From a virus, in IMG/VR virus record IMGVR_UViG_3300017963_000421, positions 1 to 41,923 of that record: a DNA stretch of 41,923 nucleotides; one strand, given 5' to 3'. This document shows positions 7,468 to 14,057 of the stretch, piece by piece. Position numbers and translations under genes: made by a program. The notes below the pieces were generated by a model that searched no databases, was not told the origin of the DNA, and saw only the letters and a list, made by a program, of their open reading frames with translations. Numbering within the stretch: position 1 is the stretch's first letter; every line of letters begins with the position of its first letter.

Positions 7468-7670
7468 TCGACACCGTGCTCGTCTAGTCGTTTTTCTATT
7501 GCCTTGAAGGCCTTTTCGATTTCCGCTTCGCGCTCGGTTACTAGGTCGAATAGGAAGGCGCAGATTGGCGCGGGGCTGTATTCGGGGCCCCTTTCATTGT
7601 AGAGATCGGCGGCCTTCTTCTTGAAAGACTCCCAAAGTTCCCTTTTCGTCAGCGCCTTGAAGAGTGCCAT
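7464..7670 (-). CDS. Small helical early protein
   Basis: 68 residues from the ATG at 7670 (a GTG lies one codon earlier); GAGAAAGGG precedes it. Mostly amphipathic helix: KALTKRELWESFKKKAADLY at the start and EREAEIEKAFKAIEKRLDE at the end. No recognised domain. Its stop overlaps the methyltransferase start. Confidence 0.5.
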   Translation of the reverse strand: MALFKALTKRELWESFKKKAADLYNERGPEYSPAPICAFLFDLVTEREAEIEKAFKAIEKRLDEHGVE

Positions 7671-7951
7671 CACACGAGCCCTTTCTCGATTGCGAGACTT
7701 TCAACGACGAAAACCTCTTTCTTGTCTTCGTCGAGCTTGCACGCCGCCTTGGGCAGCCGTTCTTTTTTGCTCGGCTCGAAAATCGATTCGGGTTGCTCAA
7801 AAAGAATCAAATAGGCCTTCTCTCTTCTGACCAGAATTCGAACATAGGGCACGCGAGCAACGCGCGCGCTACTCCGACGGGGCCCCATATAGCGCCCTTC
7901 GCCGAGCTCATCGAAGAAGCGACACGCGTGCTCGTCTGCTATGTCGCCCAT
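7670..7951 (-). CDS. Hypothetical early protein
   Basis: 93 residues starting MGDIADEHACRFF at 7951, where ATG overlaps the upstream stop as TAATG. The open frame extends to 8215, but that part runs antisense-like over the neighbour and is Arg/His-rich, so the shorter start is preferred. The middle is basic (PRRSSARVARVPYVRILVRR) and the end is charged helix and strand. No family recognised. Confidence 0.5.
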   Translation of the reverse strand: MGDIADEHACRFFDELGEGRYMGPRRSSARVARVPYVRILVRREKAYLILFEQPESIFEPSKKERLPKAACKLDEDKKEVFVVESLAIEKGLV

Positions 7952-8418
7952 TATTCGACCCCGTGCTCGGCAAGCTGCTCTTGCGTGGGCACGCTCCACC
8001 GGTGCTGGGTGAAGTCGCCGCCGGCCTTGGTCTTTTTCATGAAGACGCTGACAAAGAGCTTCATGCCTTTGAGCTTGTTGTCGTCGATGACCTCGGCGCT
8101 GATATTCTTCCATTGCTCGCCGTTGTAGTCTTCCTTTTTCACTTGGAAGACGGCGCAAAGGAAGCCGAGCCACGTTGCGCGGGCGATTTCGCGCTTGTCG
8201 CCGGATGCGTTCCATACCTGCGCGGCGATTTGGCCCACTTTGGGCGCGTCGCTTTCGTCGCTGTTCACGCCCAAGACTTTGGACTCGATGACGAAGGATT
8301 CACCCTTGTAGCCTTGCACGAACTTGCACGCGTTGATCTCGACAATGTAGGTGCCGGGTTGGAAGTAAACCGAGTTCTCGAAAACTGTCGCTTGATCTAG
8401 GTTGTCAAAAATACTCAT
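7951..8418 (-). CDS. Phage single-stranded-DNA-binding-like protein
   Basis: 155 residues beginning MSIFDNLDQATVFENSVYF. The opening, the 'PGTYIVEINACKF' strand, GESFVIESKVLG and a C-terminal domain with KLKGMKLFVSVFMKK match a common phage early protein (DUF669-like OB-fold candidates) usually found beside helicase, polymerase and recombination genes. A good GAAAGGA site precedes the ATG. ssDNA binding is inferred from genomic company and the predicted beta-rich fold, not shown. Confidence 0.55.
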   Translation of the reverse strand: MSIFDNLDQATVFENSVYFQPGTYIVEINACKFVQGYKGESFVIESKVLGVNSDESDAPKVGQIAAQVWNASGDKREIARATWLGFLCAVFQVKKEDYNGEQWKNISAEVIDDNKLKGMKLFVSVFMKKTKAGGDFTQHRWSVPTQEQLAEHGVE

Positions 8419-8433
8419 CTCTTTGGGTCCTTT

Positions 8434-8670
8434 CTAGTTCAATTGAACTATGGTGAGGCGTTTTTCGCCTTGTTTGTTTATGTAATAAAATTCGTCTAGC
8501 CCTAGCAAAGCGTCTTGACTTACATGTATCTTGAGCGCTTCTTCGTCAACTGTCACGTTCGTGGGGCAGTCCGCCCAATATCGGTAAAGCTTGGCGTTCA
8601 AAAGCGAAGCGAGAGTCCCGCAACCGTCGAAGTAAAGGCCGGTGTCTATGTCTTTTAGTGCGTAGGCCAT
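8434..8670 (-). CDS. Hypothetical early protein
   Basis: 78 residues starting MAYALKDIDTGLYFDG at 8670, with AAAAGGAAG upstream. Overlaps the helicase 3' end by 16 bp. The frame is open further upstream but only over the helicase coding sequence. Compact alpha/beta composition; no recognised domain. Confidence 0.5.
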   Translation of the reverse strand: MAYALKDIDTGLYFDGCGTLASLLNAKLYRYWADCPTNVTVDEEALKIHVSQDALLGLDEFYYINKQGEKRLTIVQLN

Positions 8671-10316
8671 GAGGCTTCCTTTTCTACGATGTCGGCATAG
8701 CAAAGCTTTTGCCGTTGCCCGGTCGTGTCCTGCACATAGTGCGCGTCCTTCACCGCTTGCCAGAATCCCGCGCGTTGCTCCTCTGCAGTGATCAAAACTT
8801 CGACGTGGACATTGTCCGCTTTTTGTCCCTGGCGATGCGTGCGGCCGATCATCTGTTCCCATGCCGAGCCCAAAGGCAAGCAGTTAAGCACGAGATTTTT
8901 ACTGTACCGCTGCAGGTTGAAACCTTCGCCGATGGCTTTGACGGAAACGATAGCGGGCTTTTTGTACTCGTCTATGTGAAACCACGGATTTTCACTATTT
9001 CCGCCTTTACTAAAATATGGGTAAGGTGTTTGACTGTGTAGCCACTCGCCCGCGGCGCGGTGCTCTACCCACACAAGGCCTTCATTGAAGCTTTGCCAGC
9101 TTGCCACGTAGTCACGTAAAGCGGTTTGCCCCTCCAAAGGCACCGCCACCGTCCGCAACTTGAACGAGGGCGCGATCTCCTTCCACTCGAGCACTTCGAA
9201 CGCGTCCGCGTAGGCGTCGCAAACCTGCGCCATGGTGTCTAGCTTCCGTGACCCTTGCAACTTGCCGCGGACGAACTTCATAAACTCCGAGCGGGCTTCT
9301 AGCCACTCCTTCGGCGGCTCGGGGTCCCACTTGTAGTAAAAGCCGTTTGCAATCTCGCGCGCGTGCCGCCAAAGGTCGACGGCTTCACAAAATTCTTCGC
9401 CGCCCGGGGTCGCCCACGTGCGCCGCATTTCTTTGAGCGCTTCTTCGATGGCGGGAATCTTGAGTTCTACGAGCTCGATCGTGAGGCTCGCGCGCACTTT
9501 GGGGTTTTGTATGGTGACGATACCGGGCGTTTTGCGCAGTTTTTCGCCGTAGGCCTTGCGGACGGTCGGAACGTCGTCCCCCCATACCGTGAGCGCGCCG
9601 AGACCGCGCCGCACTTTCATCTTTGAGTCAAGCGCTTCGGTCCATGTCTCCATTTCTTTGAAGCCATAGGGAAGGGGCTGTAGGCCCTTCGGGAGCGCCC
9701 ATTGCATCAAGTGCCAATAGTCTTTAAAAGAGCGCTGCGCCACGGTGCCGGACAAGCCCACGAAGGTAGTCTCGGGATTTTCTTTCATGTACCGATACAC
9801 GCGCTTGGTGCACGCGGCCTTGGGGTCTTTCAGCTTGTGACACTCATCGGCGATTATGAGCTTTGGCTTCAATCTATTCAATATATCGGGGTCGCGGCTC
9901 ACGGTTTCGTATGTAACAATACGATGAGCGCTTTTTGCATTCCAGTGCTTTTTCAGTGTCAAAAAGTCGTTAGCAGTTTTTTGAAGTAACGCGGCGCGCA
10001 CTATCAAAACAGACTCAAGTTGCGCGTTAAGCACCGCCGGCAAGAGATACGTGATCAACGTCTTGCCTTCGCCCACAGGTAAGAGTACCATGGCGCCCTC
10101 GTAATCGGCCGCTTCAGCGAGCGCGAGCGCTTGCTTGGGCCAAAGCGCCATGGTCCCTTGTGGGGTCTTCAGGCGGGCGGTGAGCGGCGCCGCGATGAGC
10201 TCGCCCACCTTGTCGGGGTCTCTCTCGGGCAGAGCGAGCACGCGCTTGAGCTCCGCGGTGTTGCGAACTTCGCCGAAGTGGGGCTCGCTGTCAAATATAG
10301 TGGCGACGCTTGTCAT
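8655..10316 (-). CDS. SNF2/DEAH-family superfamily 2 helicase
   Basis: 553 residues from the ATG at 10316, four bases after a small upstream gene. Walker A is LPVGEGKT (about 79-86), motif II is DECH (157-160), motif III is VGLSGT, and the C-terminal half ends with a motif VI of IGRTHRQGQKAD type, the SNF2-like signature. VSVKAIGEGFNLQ before it resembles motif V. It would translocate on duplex DNA, fitting replication or recombination work beside the polymerase, resolvase and nuclease. Substrate structure cannot be inferred. Confidence 0.88.
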   Translation of the reverse strand: MTSVATIFDSEPHFGEVRNTAELKRVLALPERDPDKVGELIAAPLTARLKTPQGTMALWPKQALALAEAADYEGAMVLLPVGEGKTLITYLLPAVLNAQLESVLIVRAALLQKTANDFLTLKKHWNAKSAHRIVTYETVSRDPDILNRLKPKLIIADECHKLKDPKAACTKRVYRYMKENPETTFVGLSGTVAQRSFKDYWHLMQWALPKGLQPLPYGFKEMETWTEALDSKMKVRRGLGALTVWGDDVPTVRKAYGEKLRKTPGIVTIQNPKVRASLTIELVELKIPAIEEALKEMRRTWATPGGEEFCEAVDLWRHAREIANGFYYKWDPEPPKEWLEARSEFMKFVRGKLQGSRKLDTMAQVCDAYADAFEVLEWKEIAPSFKLRTVAVPLEGQTALRDYVASWQSFNEGLVWVEHRAAGEWLHSQTPYPYFSKGGNSENPWFHIDEYKKPAIVSVKAIGEGFNLQRYSKNLVLNCLPLGSAWEQMIGRTHRQGQKADNVHVEVLITAEEQRAGFWQAVKDAHYVQDTTGQRQKLCYADIVEKEASWPTH

Positions 10317-10320
10317 TGCG

Positions 10321-10488
10321 CTAGTCTTCGAGCCATTCGGAAAAAGAGGCGAGACAATCGGCGCAAACACAAACTTCTCTAGTCGGTGCTGTAATGGGCG
10401 TTAAGATGCGATCGTCTTCATTTTCAGAAATTTTGGTTCTATGGCACCTATCGCAAGTATATTTGTGCACTGTCTTTGTTTCGTACAT
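10321..10488 (-). CDS. Small zinc-ribbon protein
   Basis: 55 residues, start MYETKTVHKYTCDRC. A very good ribosome site, GAGGTGAAC, sits just ahead of the ATG at 10488. TCDRC and VCADC form two CxxC pairs 26 residues apart, a zinc ribbon, and the C-terminus is a short acidic helix (FSEWLED). The TAG ends four bases before the helicase start. This resolves a gap that otherwise looks empty and argues against the longer GTG start of the helicase at 10370. Confidence 0.75.
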   Translation of the reverse strand: MYETKTVHKYTCDRCHRTKISENEDDRILTPITAPTREVCVCADCLASFSEWLED

Positions 10489-10497
10489 TTGTTCACC

Positions 10498-10728
10498 TCA
10501 CTTGCGCCATGGTTCAAACAAATCGAAGCGCAGGATTTGACAAAGTTGTTTGCTATTTCGCTTTAACCATTCAATGTCATAGGAAATCCCACAATTCGGG
10601 CACCATGCGCGCAGGCCTACGAGGTCGCGCACTTCGATCACGACGGTAATCTTATCGATGTCGACCGCATAGGCGCTTTTTCCGCAAGCCGAGCACAAGA
10701 CGCCCGTTGAATGGGTTTCGGTTGGCAT
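10498..10728 (-). CDS. Small zinc-ribbon protein
   Basis: 76 residues. VLCSACGKS and AWCPNCGIS give two CxxC pairs about 31 residues apart with a central beta segment (KITVVIEVRDL), typical of a zinc ribbon. The C-terminal part is helical and basic. AAGAGGTAG precedes the ATG, which lies two bases after the nuclease stop. Confidence 0.6.
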   Translation of the reverse strand: MPTETHSTGVLCSACGKSAYAVDIDKITVVIEVRDLVGLRAWCPNCGISYDIEWLKRNSKQLCQILRFDLFEPWRK

Positions 10729-10730
10729 GG

Positions 10731-12008
10731 CTACCTCTTGAGCGTCTCGCGCATGCGTTGAATCAAGCGAGCGACCGCGCGCTCGGCCAAAATGTCAATC
10801 ATTTCGTCGAGAAGCGCGTCGAACTGGCCCGATGCCGCGGCCGCTTTGATCGGCTCGGACGCCGGCGATGCCGGTCTCGGCGATTCCGTCATCGGCGATT
10901 CTTTTTTCTTTTGTTTTTTCGGGGACTTGCCCGCCATCGCCGCCACCGATTCCGCCATCGCCGACGCCGATGCCGCCTTCTTCCCCTTCTTACCCTTCGC
11001 CGGCTTGCTCGCCACCGGCAACGATTCCACGCCGAGCGGCTCGGGCGCGAGCGGCTCTTGCGCCTCGGGCGGGTTCACGCCGTCGTGCGGGCTCGGCTCG
11101 GGTTGCTCGGGCTCCGTGGCGGCCTTCTCGGGCTCCGTGGCGGCCTTCTCGGGCTCCGTGGCGGCCTTCTCGACGGCCTTCTCCTCGGGTCTCGCGTTCT
11201 CTTTCGCTGCTTCTTTGATTAGCTGGTCAACCAATGATGTTCCCATGACAAAAGCTCCTATCCTTTCTTTGTCTGTCAGTTTGCACCGCCCAACGTGTTC
11301 GCAGCCACCGAAGACGCCGCAAGCGTCCGCGTTGAATGTCATTTCTAGCGGGTCGGTGCCTCGTTTCTTGTGTCTCAAAATCAGTTTTGCGAACGGCTCG
11401 ACGTGTTCGGCAAAGCGCGCTCTTGCGATTTTCGGGGTCATGGCGCAGCGCGCCACATAAGCAGCGGCCGCGATCGCCTTCGTCGAGCCGTAGTTCCAAA
11501 GGCAATTGACCAGACCGAGATCGGGGTATTTCTCGAGCATGCAAACGGCATAGAGGAGCGCTTGCGGGTCGTGCTCGAGATCCTTGTCGCTCATTCCCCA
11601 CTTTTTGGGGTCCGAACTGGTCTTGTGGTCGATGACTACGGCGGTTTGGCCCATAGCCGAGCGGTCAAGCGAGTGGCAGTCAATGATCGCAGTGTATCGA
11701 ATCCCGTTGTAGTCAAAATCGGTTTTGCCTTCGACGATCGCTTTGCCCGGTTGTGGCAAGTGCGCGTTGATCATCTGCAGCGCGATTTTGCCGGGGTATT
11801 TTACGGGGCCCTTTCCTTCAAACTGCCACGTGTAGTCGGGCGCGGGCGTCGCGTCGCCTTTGAGATACGCTTCGAGTATCTCGTGGACCTTCGACCCGAT
11901 CGCCTTGGCCGCGGTCTCGGGCGAGCGGTGCCCCGCGATGTACTGCCAAGCCCACTTTCGCGGGCAAAGCTTGAAGGTCTTGACCTGTGTCGCGCTTACT
12001 TTGTGCAT
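10731..12008 (-). CDS. PD-(D/E)XK (Cas4/RecB-like) nuclease with long C-terminal tail
   Basis: 425 residues. Nuclease motifs: C15 (KLCPRKW), H42 (GSKVHEIL), D110 (TAIIDCHS), D127-x-K129 (VIDHKTSS) and Q149...Y153 (QALLYAV). Cysteines 230, 236 and 242 with C15 could hold a 4Fe-4S cluster as in Cas4/AddB. Residues about 255-390 are a low-complexity Ala/Pro/Glu/Lys tail with three KAATEPE repeats, ending in a predicted helix (DEMIDILAERAVARLIQRM). An in-frame ATG at 11246 has its own AGGAG site and may yield the tail as a separate 171-residue protein. Role: DNA end processing in recombination, inferred. Confidence 0.78.
   Translation of the reverse strand: MHKVSATQVKTFKLCPRKWAWQYIAGHRSPETAAKAIGSKVHEILEAYLKGDATPAPDYTWQFEGKGPVKYPGKIALQMINAHLPQPGKAIVEGKTDFDYNGIRYTAIIDCHSLDRSAMGQTAVVIDHKTSSDPKKWGMSDKDLEHDPQALLYAVCMLEKYPDLGLVNCLWNYGSTKAIAAAAYVARCAMTPKIARARFAEHVEPFAKLILRHKKRGTDPLEMTFNADACGVFGGCEHVGRCKLTDKERIGAFVMGTSLVDQLIKEAAKENARPEEKAVEKAATEPEKAATEPEKAATEPEQPEPSPHDGVNPPEAQEPLAPEPLGVESLPVASKPAKGKKGKKAASASAMAESVAAMAGKSPKKQKKKESPMTESPRPASPASEPIKAAAASGQFDALLDEMIDILAERAVARLIQRMRETLKR
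11106..11168 (-). repeat. Three perfect 21-bp tandem repeats
   Basis: The + strand unit CTCGGGCTCCGTGGCGGCCT plus one T occurs three times head to tail, encoding KAATEPE x3 in the disordered tail of the nuclease gene. The period is a multiple of three, so copy-number change would only lengthen or shorten the linker. Confidence 0.9.
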
Positions 12009-12349
12009 TTTGACCCGAGCTCCAGCGTCTCGAGACGCTGTGCGAGATTGTGAATTTGCACTTCTTGAGCCTGCAGGGCGGTCGCCAAAGACTCGGTTGC
12101 GTCGATGTGATTGTCGAGAACGCCCTGCAGGTCGCGCACGACGTGAGCAAGAAAGGATTGATTCACGAGATTATCGAGGGTTTCGCGCAGCGCTCTTAGA
12201 CTGTCGTCGAGACCGTCCGCCCGGCTTTGGGACTGCGCGTAAGATTCGTTTAGTTTCTTGTACATAGCGCGCAGCGTCTCGACGTCTTGAATGTTTTCGA
12301 TCGTGGTCAAGCTACCGTGCAACTTGATTTCTTGTTTAACCTCGGTCAT
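11996..12349 (-). CDS. Coiled-coil early protein
   Basis: 117 residues from the ATG at 12349 (AAAGGAG about 9 bp upstream). Two heptad-like helices: residues 25-60 and a long one from about 75 to 110 (ALQAQEVQIHNLAQRLETLEL). Ends in KCTK and overlaps the nuclease start by 13 bp. Likely oligomeric; function unknown. Confidence 0.5.
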   Translation of the reverse strand: MTEVKQEIKLHGSLTTIENIQDVETLRAMYKKLNESYAQSQSRADGLDDSLRALRETLDNLVNQSFLAHVVRDLQGVLDNHIDATESLATALQAQEVQIHNLAQRLETLELGSKCTK

Positions 12350-12638
12350 TTTTGTTTTTCTCCTTTTTGTATTGTTCGATAAAACGGTCTTGCCTGCGAG
12401 CAAGCGCGTTCACGACGCTTTCTATCTGTTGGCTCAAAGTGTCGGGCATCGTCGGGGCGCTCGTGTCTATGACCGCGGCGCGGGCGCCGTCGATTTTTTG
12501 CTCAATAAACACCGTGAGCGCGACGGGCTGCTCGACGCGTATCGTGTAACCACCGGTGTGTTCGTCAAAAGTCAGCGTGACGCGCACGGGACCATGACGA
12601 TTTTGGGCGGTCATCGTTATTGACTCTTTGTCTTTCAT
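12336..12638 (-). CDS. Hypothetical early protein
   Basis: 100 residues from the ATG at 12638 (ATGA overlap with the upstream stop); an ATG eight codons later is also possible. The N-terminal half is beta-rich (PVRVTLTFDEHTGGYTIRVEQP), the C-terminal half is a charged helix ending KKEKNKNDRG. No family recognised. Confidence 0.45.
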   Translation of the reverse strand: MKDKESITMTAQNRHGPVRVTLTFDEHTGGYTIRVEQPVALTVFIEQKIDGARAAVIDTSAPTMPDTLSQQIESVVNALARRQDRFIEQYKKEKNKNDRG

Positions 12639-12832
12639 GTCCAAATACCCCCCATGCAACGCGTGTTTTTGAAGATGGCGCGCGAAGGTACGACGCCATA
12701 CAAAAACGGGTCCTTCTTGTTGACCATCCGGAACTTGACCATTTTCACGGCGAGCGCGTGCTCGGCTTTTTCTTTGGAGTCGTGGACGCTCACGACTTCG
12801 GGCTTTTTGAGATGTACGATTTTGAAGCGCAT
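12635..12832 (-). CDS. Small hypothetical early protein
   Basis: 65 residues starting MRFKIVHLKKPEVVSV at 12832, three bases after the upstream TAA and behind AGGGTC. The longer frame to 12913 lies over the zinc-finger end of the neighbour. Short alpha/beta protein; no recognised family. Confidence 0.45.
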   Translation of the reverse strand: MRFKIVHLKKPEVVSVHDSKEKAEHALAVKMVKFRMVNKKDPFLYGVVPSRAIFKNTRCMGGIWT

Positions 12833-12834
12833 CG

Positions 12835-13143
12835 TTAGACCCTGCCTTTGCCGTGACAGCTCGGGCATCTTATCATGTCGTCGATTATGGGTTTGCCTTG
12901 GCACCGCGGGCAAACGCGCGTCGCTTTACCGGTGGCGGGAAAGGGCCCTTCCTTTTTCGGCTCGCTCTCGCCCAAGCGCAACGCCGCGAGCAGCTCGTCG
13001 ACGTTTCTCGGAATCTCGAGCTCTGCGTCTTCGAGCATTTTGATCACGCCGTGCATGTCGGGGCGCGTGAGCTCGTACCACGCTTTGAGCCACAAGAGCG
13101 TCTTCTCGGTCACTCGAAAATCGTTTTCGCTTGGGTAGTTCAT
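12835..13143 (-). CDS. Early protein with DnaJ-type zinc motifs
   Basis: 102 residues. The C-terminus carries VCPRCQGKPI and RCPSCHGKGRV: two CxxCxGx(G) motifs 17 residues apart, the spacing of a DnaJ-like cysteine-rich zinc site. The N-terminal part is helical and acidic. The start overlaps the upstream stop as ATGA. The zinc site is clear; the partner is unknown. Confidence 0.55.
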   Translation of the reverse strand: MNYPSENDFRVTEKTLLWLKAWYELTRPDMHGVIKMLEDAELEIPRNVDELLAALRLGESEPKKEGPFPATGKATRVCPRCQGKPIIDDMIRCPSCHGKGRV

Positions 13144-13409
13144 TGCCCCTCGCTTTCGTCGCGACCTAGAGCGCTATATGTTTTTTCAACGCTTTGGATT
13201 ATTTGATCGGGGTGTACTGTGTACGCTTCCCAAATCGCCGCGTCATCGTCAACTGTTTCGTAAATGGTCACGTTGACCGTCACCCACTGATCAAGAGCCA
13301 AGGCGATCGCCTCTTGAAGGATGAGATTTCTACCCGATGCCTTGACCGCGTGGACGGTCAAGTTTATCAGGTCAATGTGTTCTAGGGAGTTTCTGACTTG
13401 CTTGCTCAT
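13140..13409 (-). CDS. First gene of the leftward early operon, hypothetical
   Basis: 89 residues, ATG at 13409 behind GAGGAAGC. Helical N-terminus (NSLEHIDLINLTVHAVKAS), a beta hairpin (WVTVNVTIYET) and an acidic end. Being promoter-proximal it would be expressed first and most strongly after infection, which is common for host-takeover proteins, but the sequence gives no direct hint. Confidence 0.5.
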   Translation of the reverse strand: MSKQVRNSLEHIDLINLTVHAVKASGRNLILQEAIALALDQWVTVNVTIYETVDDDAAIWEAYTVHPDQIIQSVEKTYSALGRDESEGQ

Positions 13410-13464
13410 GCTTCCTCGCTTTCGTCTTCGCTGTTTTTTGCGTCTTCGTTATCGCTTAAGGCAT

Positions 13465-13492
13465 ATTTAAAGCACTTCGGGGGGCGTGTCAA
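13465..13492 (-). promoter_or_regulatory. Sigma70-type promoter for the leftward early operon
   Basis: On the - strand a perfect -35 TTGACA (13492-13487) is followed after 16 bp by TTAAAT (13470-13465, 4 of 6 matches to TATAAT). It lies about 55 bp upstream of the first leftward ATG in the AT-rich 216-bp divergent gap 13410-13625. For rightward transcription the same gap offers only a weak pair, TTGTTG (13588) and TATTAC (13611), 17 bp apart. Confidence 0.55.
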
Positions 13493-13625
13493 CTTAATTT
13501 CAACGCTTTTTTCAACAAAGTTTTAAGCGCCCGTTTTTACTGTCTTTTTACGCCGCCCGAAAATTATTTTTGTTTTCTTCCGATCTTTTGTTGAAATCTT
13601 TTTGAAACGGTATTACAACGGATTC

Positions 13626-13895
13626 ATGGACCACTTAGCGCCCGATATTTTGTTTTTTGCCGGCTCGCCCGTTATGGTGAGCCCGCTTGCTCTTGTGAGG
13701 TCGCATGCGCAAGTCAAAAGACATAGACGAAAACGCATCAATAAAAAATGGCTAAAGCGCTATGGAAGGCGGGAGATCTGGACGCCGGGCGCGATATGGA
13801 ACGGCGCGAATCTCGTAGTTCACCCTTTGGTGTTCGCAGAACTTGAAAAGAGATATGGGGTAAAACATGCCAAGTTTACAATTGCAGAACAGTAG
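13626..13895 (+). CDS. Hypothetical phage protein, first rightward gene
   Basis: 89 residues from the ATG at 13626 (ACGGATTC just upstream); a TTG at 13602 is less likely. The strongly basic stretch VKRHRRKRINKKWLKRYG and the ending with HPLVFAELEKRYG are seen in short phage proteins of unknown role. Nucleic-acid binding is possible from charge alone. It overlaps the regulator-like gene downstream by 29 bp. Confidence 0.5.
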   Translation: MDHLAPDILFFAGSPVMVSPLALVRSHAQVKRHRRKRINKKWLKRYGRREIWTPGAIWNGANLVVHPLVFAELEKRYGVKHAKFTIAEQ

Positions 13896-14043
13896 AGCGC
13901 CCAAGCGGCGAATCGCCGTTATACTCGGTCGAAGTGAGTGGGCGTCAATCGTCAAAGAGTTAAAGCGGCTTCGAAAAGAAGGAGTGATCGAGGCTTCCGT
14001 TTCGCACGTAATCCGGTCGTTAATACGTCAACATCTACATTAA
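13867..14043 (+). CDS. Ribbon-helix-helix-like DNA-binding protein
   Basis: 58 residues starting MPSLQLQNSR; GGGG lies about 7 bp ahead of the ATG, and the TAA is 14 bp before the primase-helicase GTG. The layout is a basic N-terminus (APKRR), a strand (RIAVILGRSEW), helix (ASIVKELKRLRKEG) and a second helix (SVSHVIRSLIRQHL), as in Arc/CopG/MetJ-type repressors. Located at the divergent promoter, it is the best candidate for the transcriptional switch of this phage. The call rests on secondary-structure pattern, not on a database match. Confidence 0.6.
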   Translation: MPSLQLQNSRAPKRRIAVILGRSEWASIVKELKRLRKEGVIEASVSHVIRSLIRQHLH

Positions 14044-14057
14044 ACCAGGGGGCGGCC

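Noticed and set aside
10707-11460. Arg-, Ser- or Pro-rich rightward frames over the nuclease tail
   Set aside because: Low-complexity shadows of the Ala/Pro/Glu-rich tail encoded leftward.
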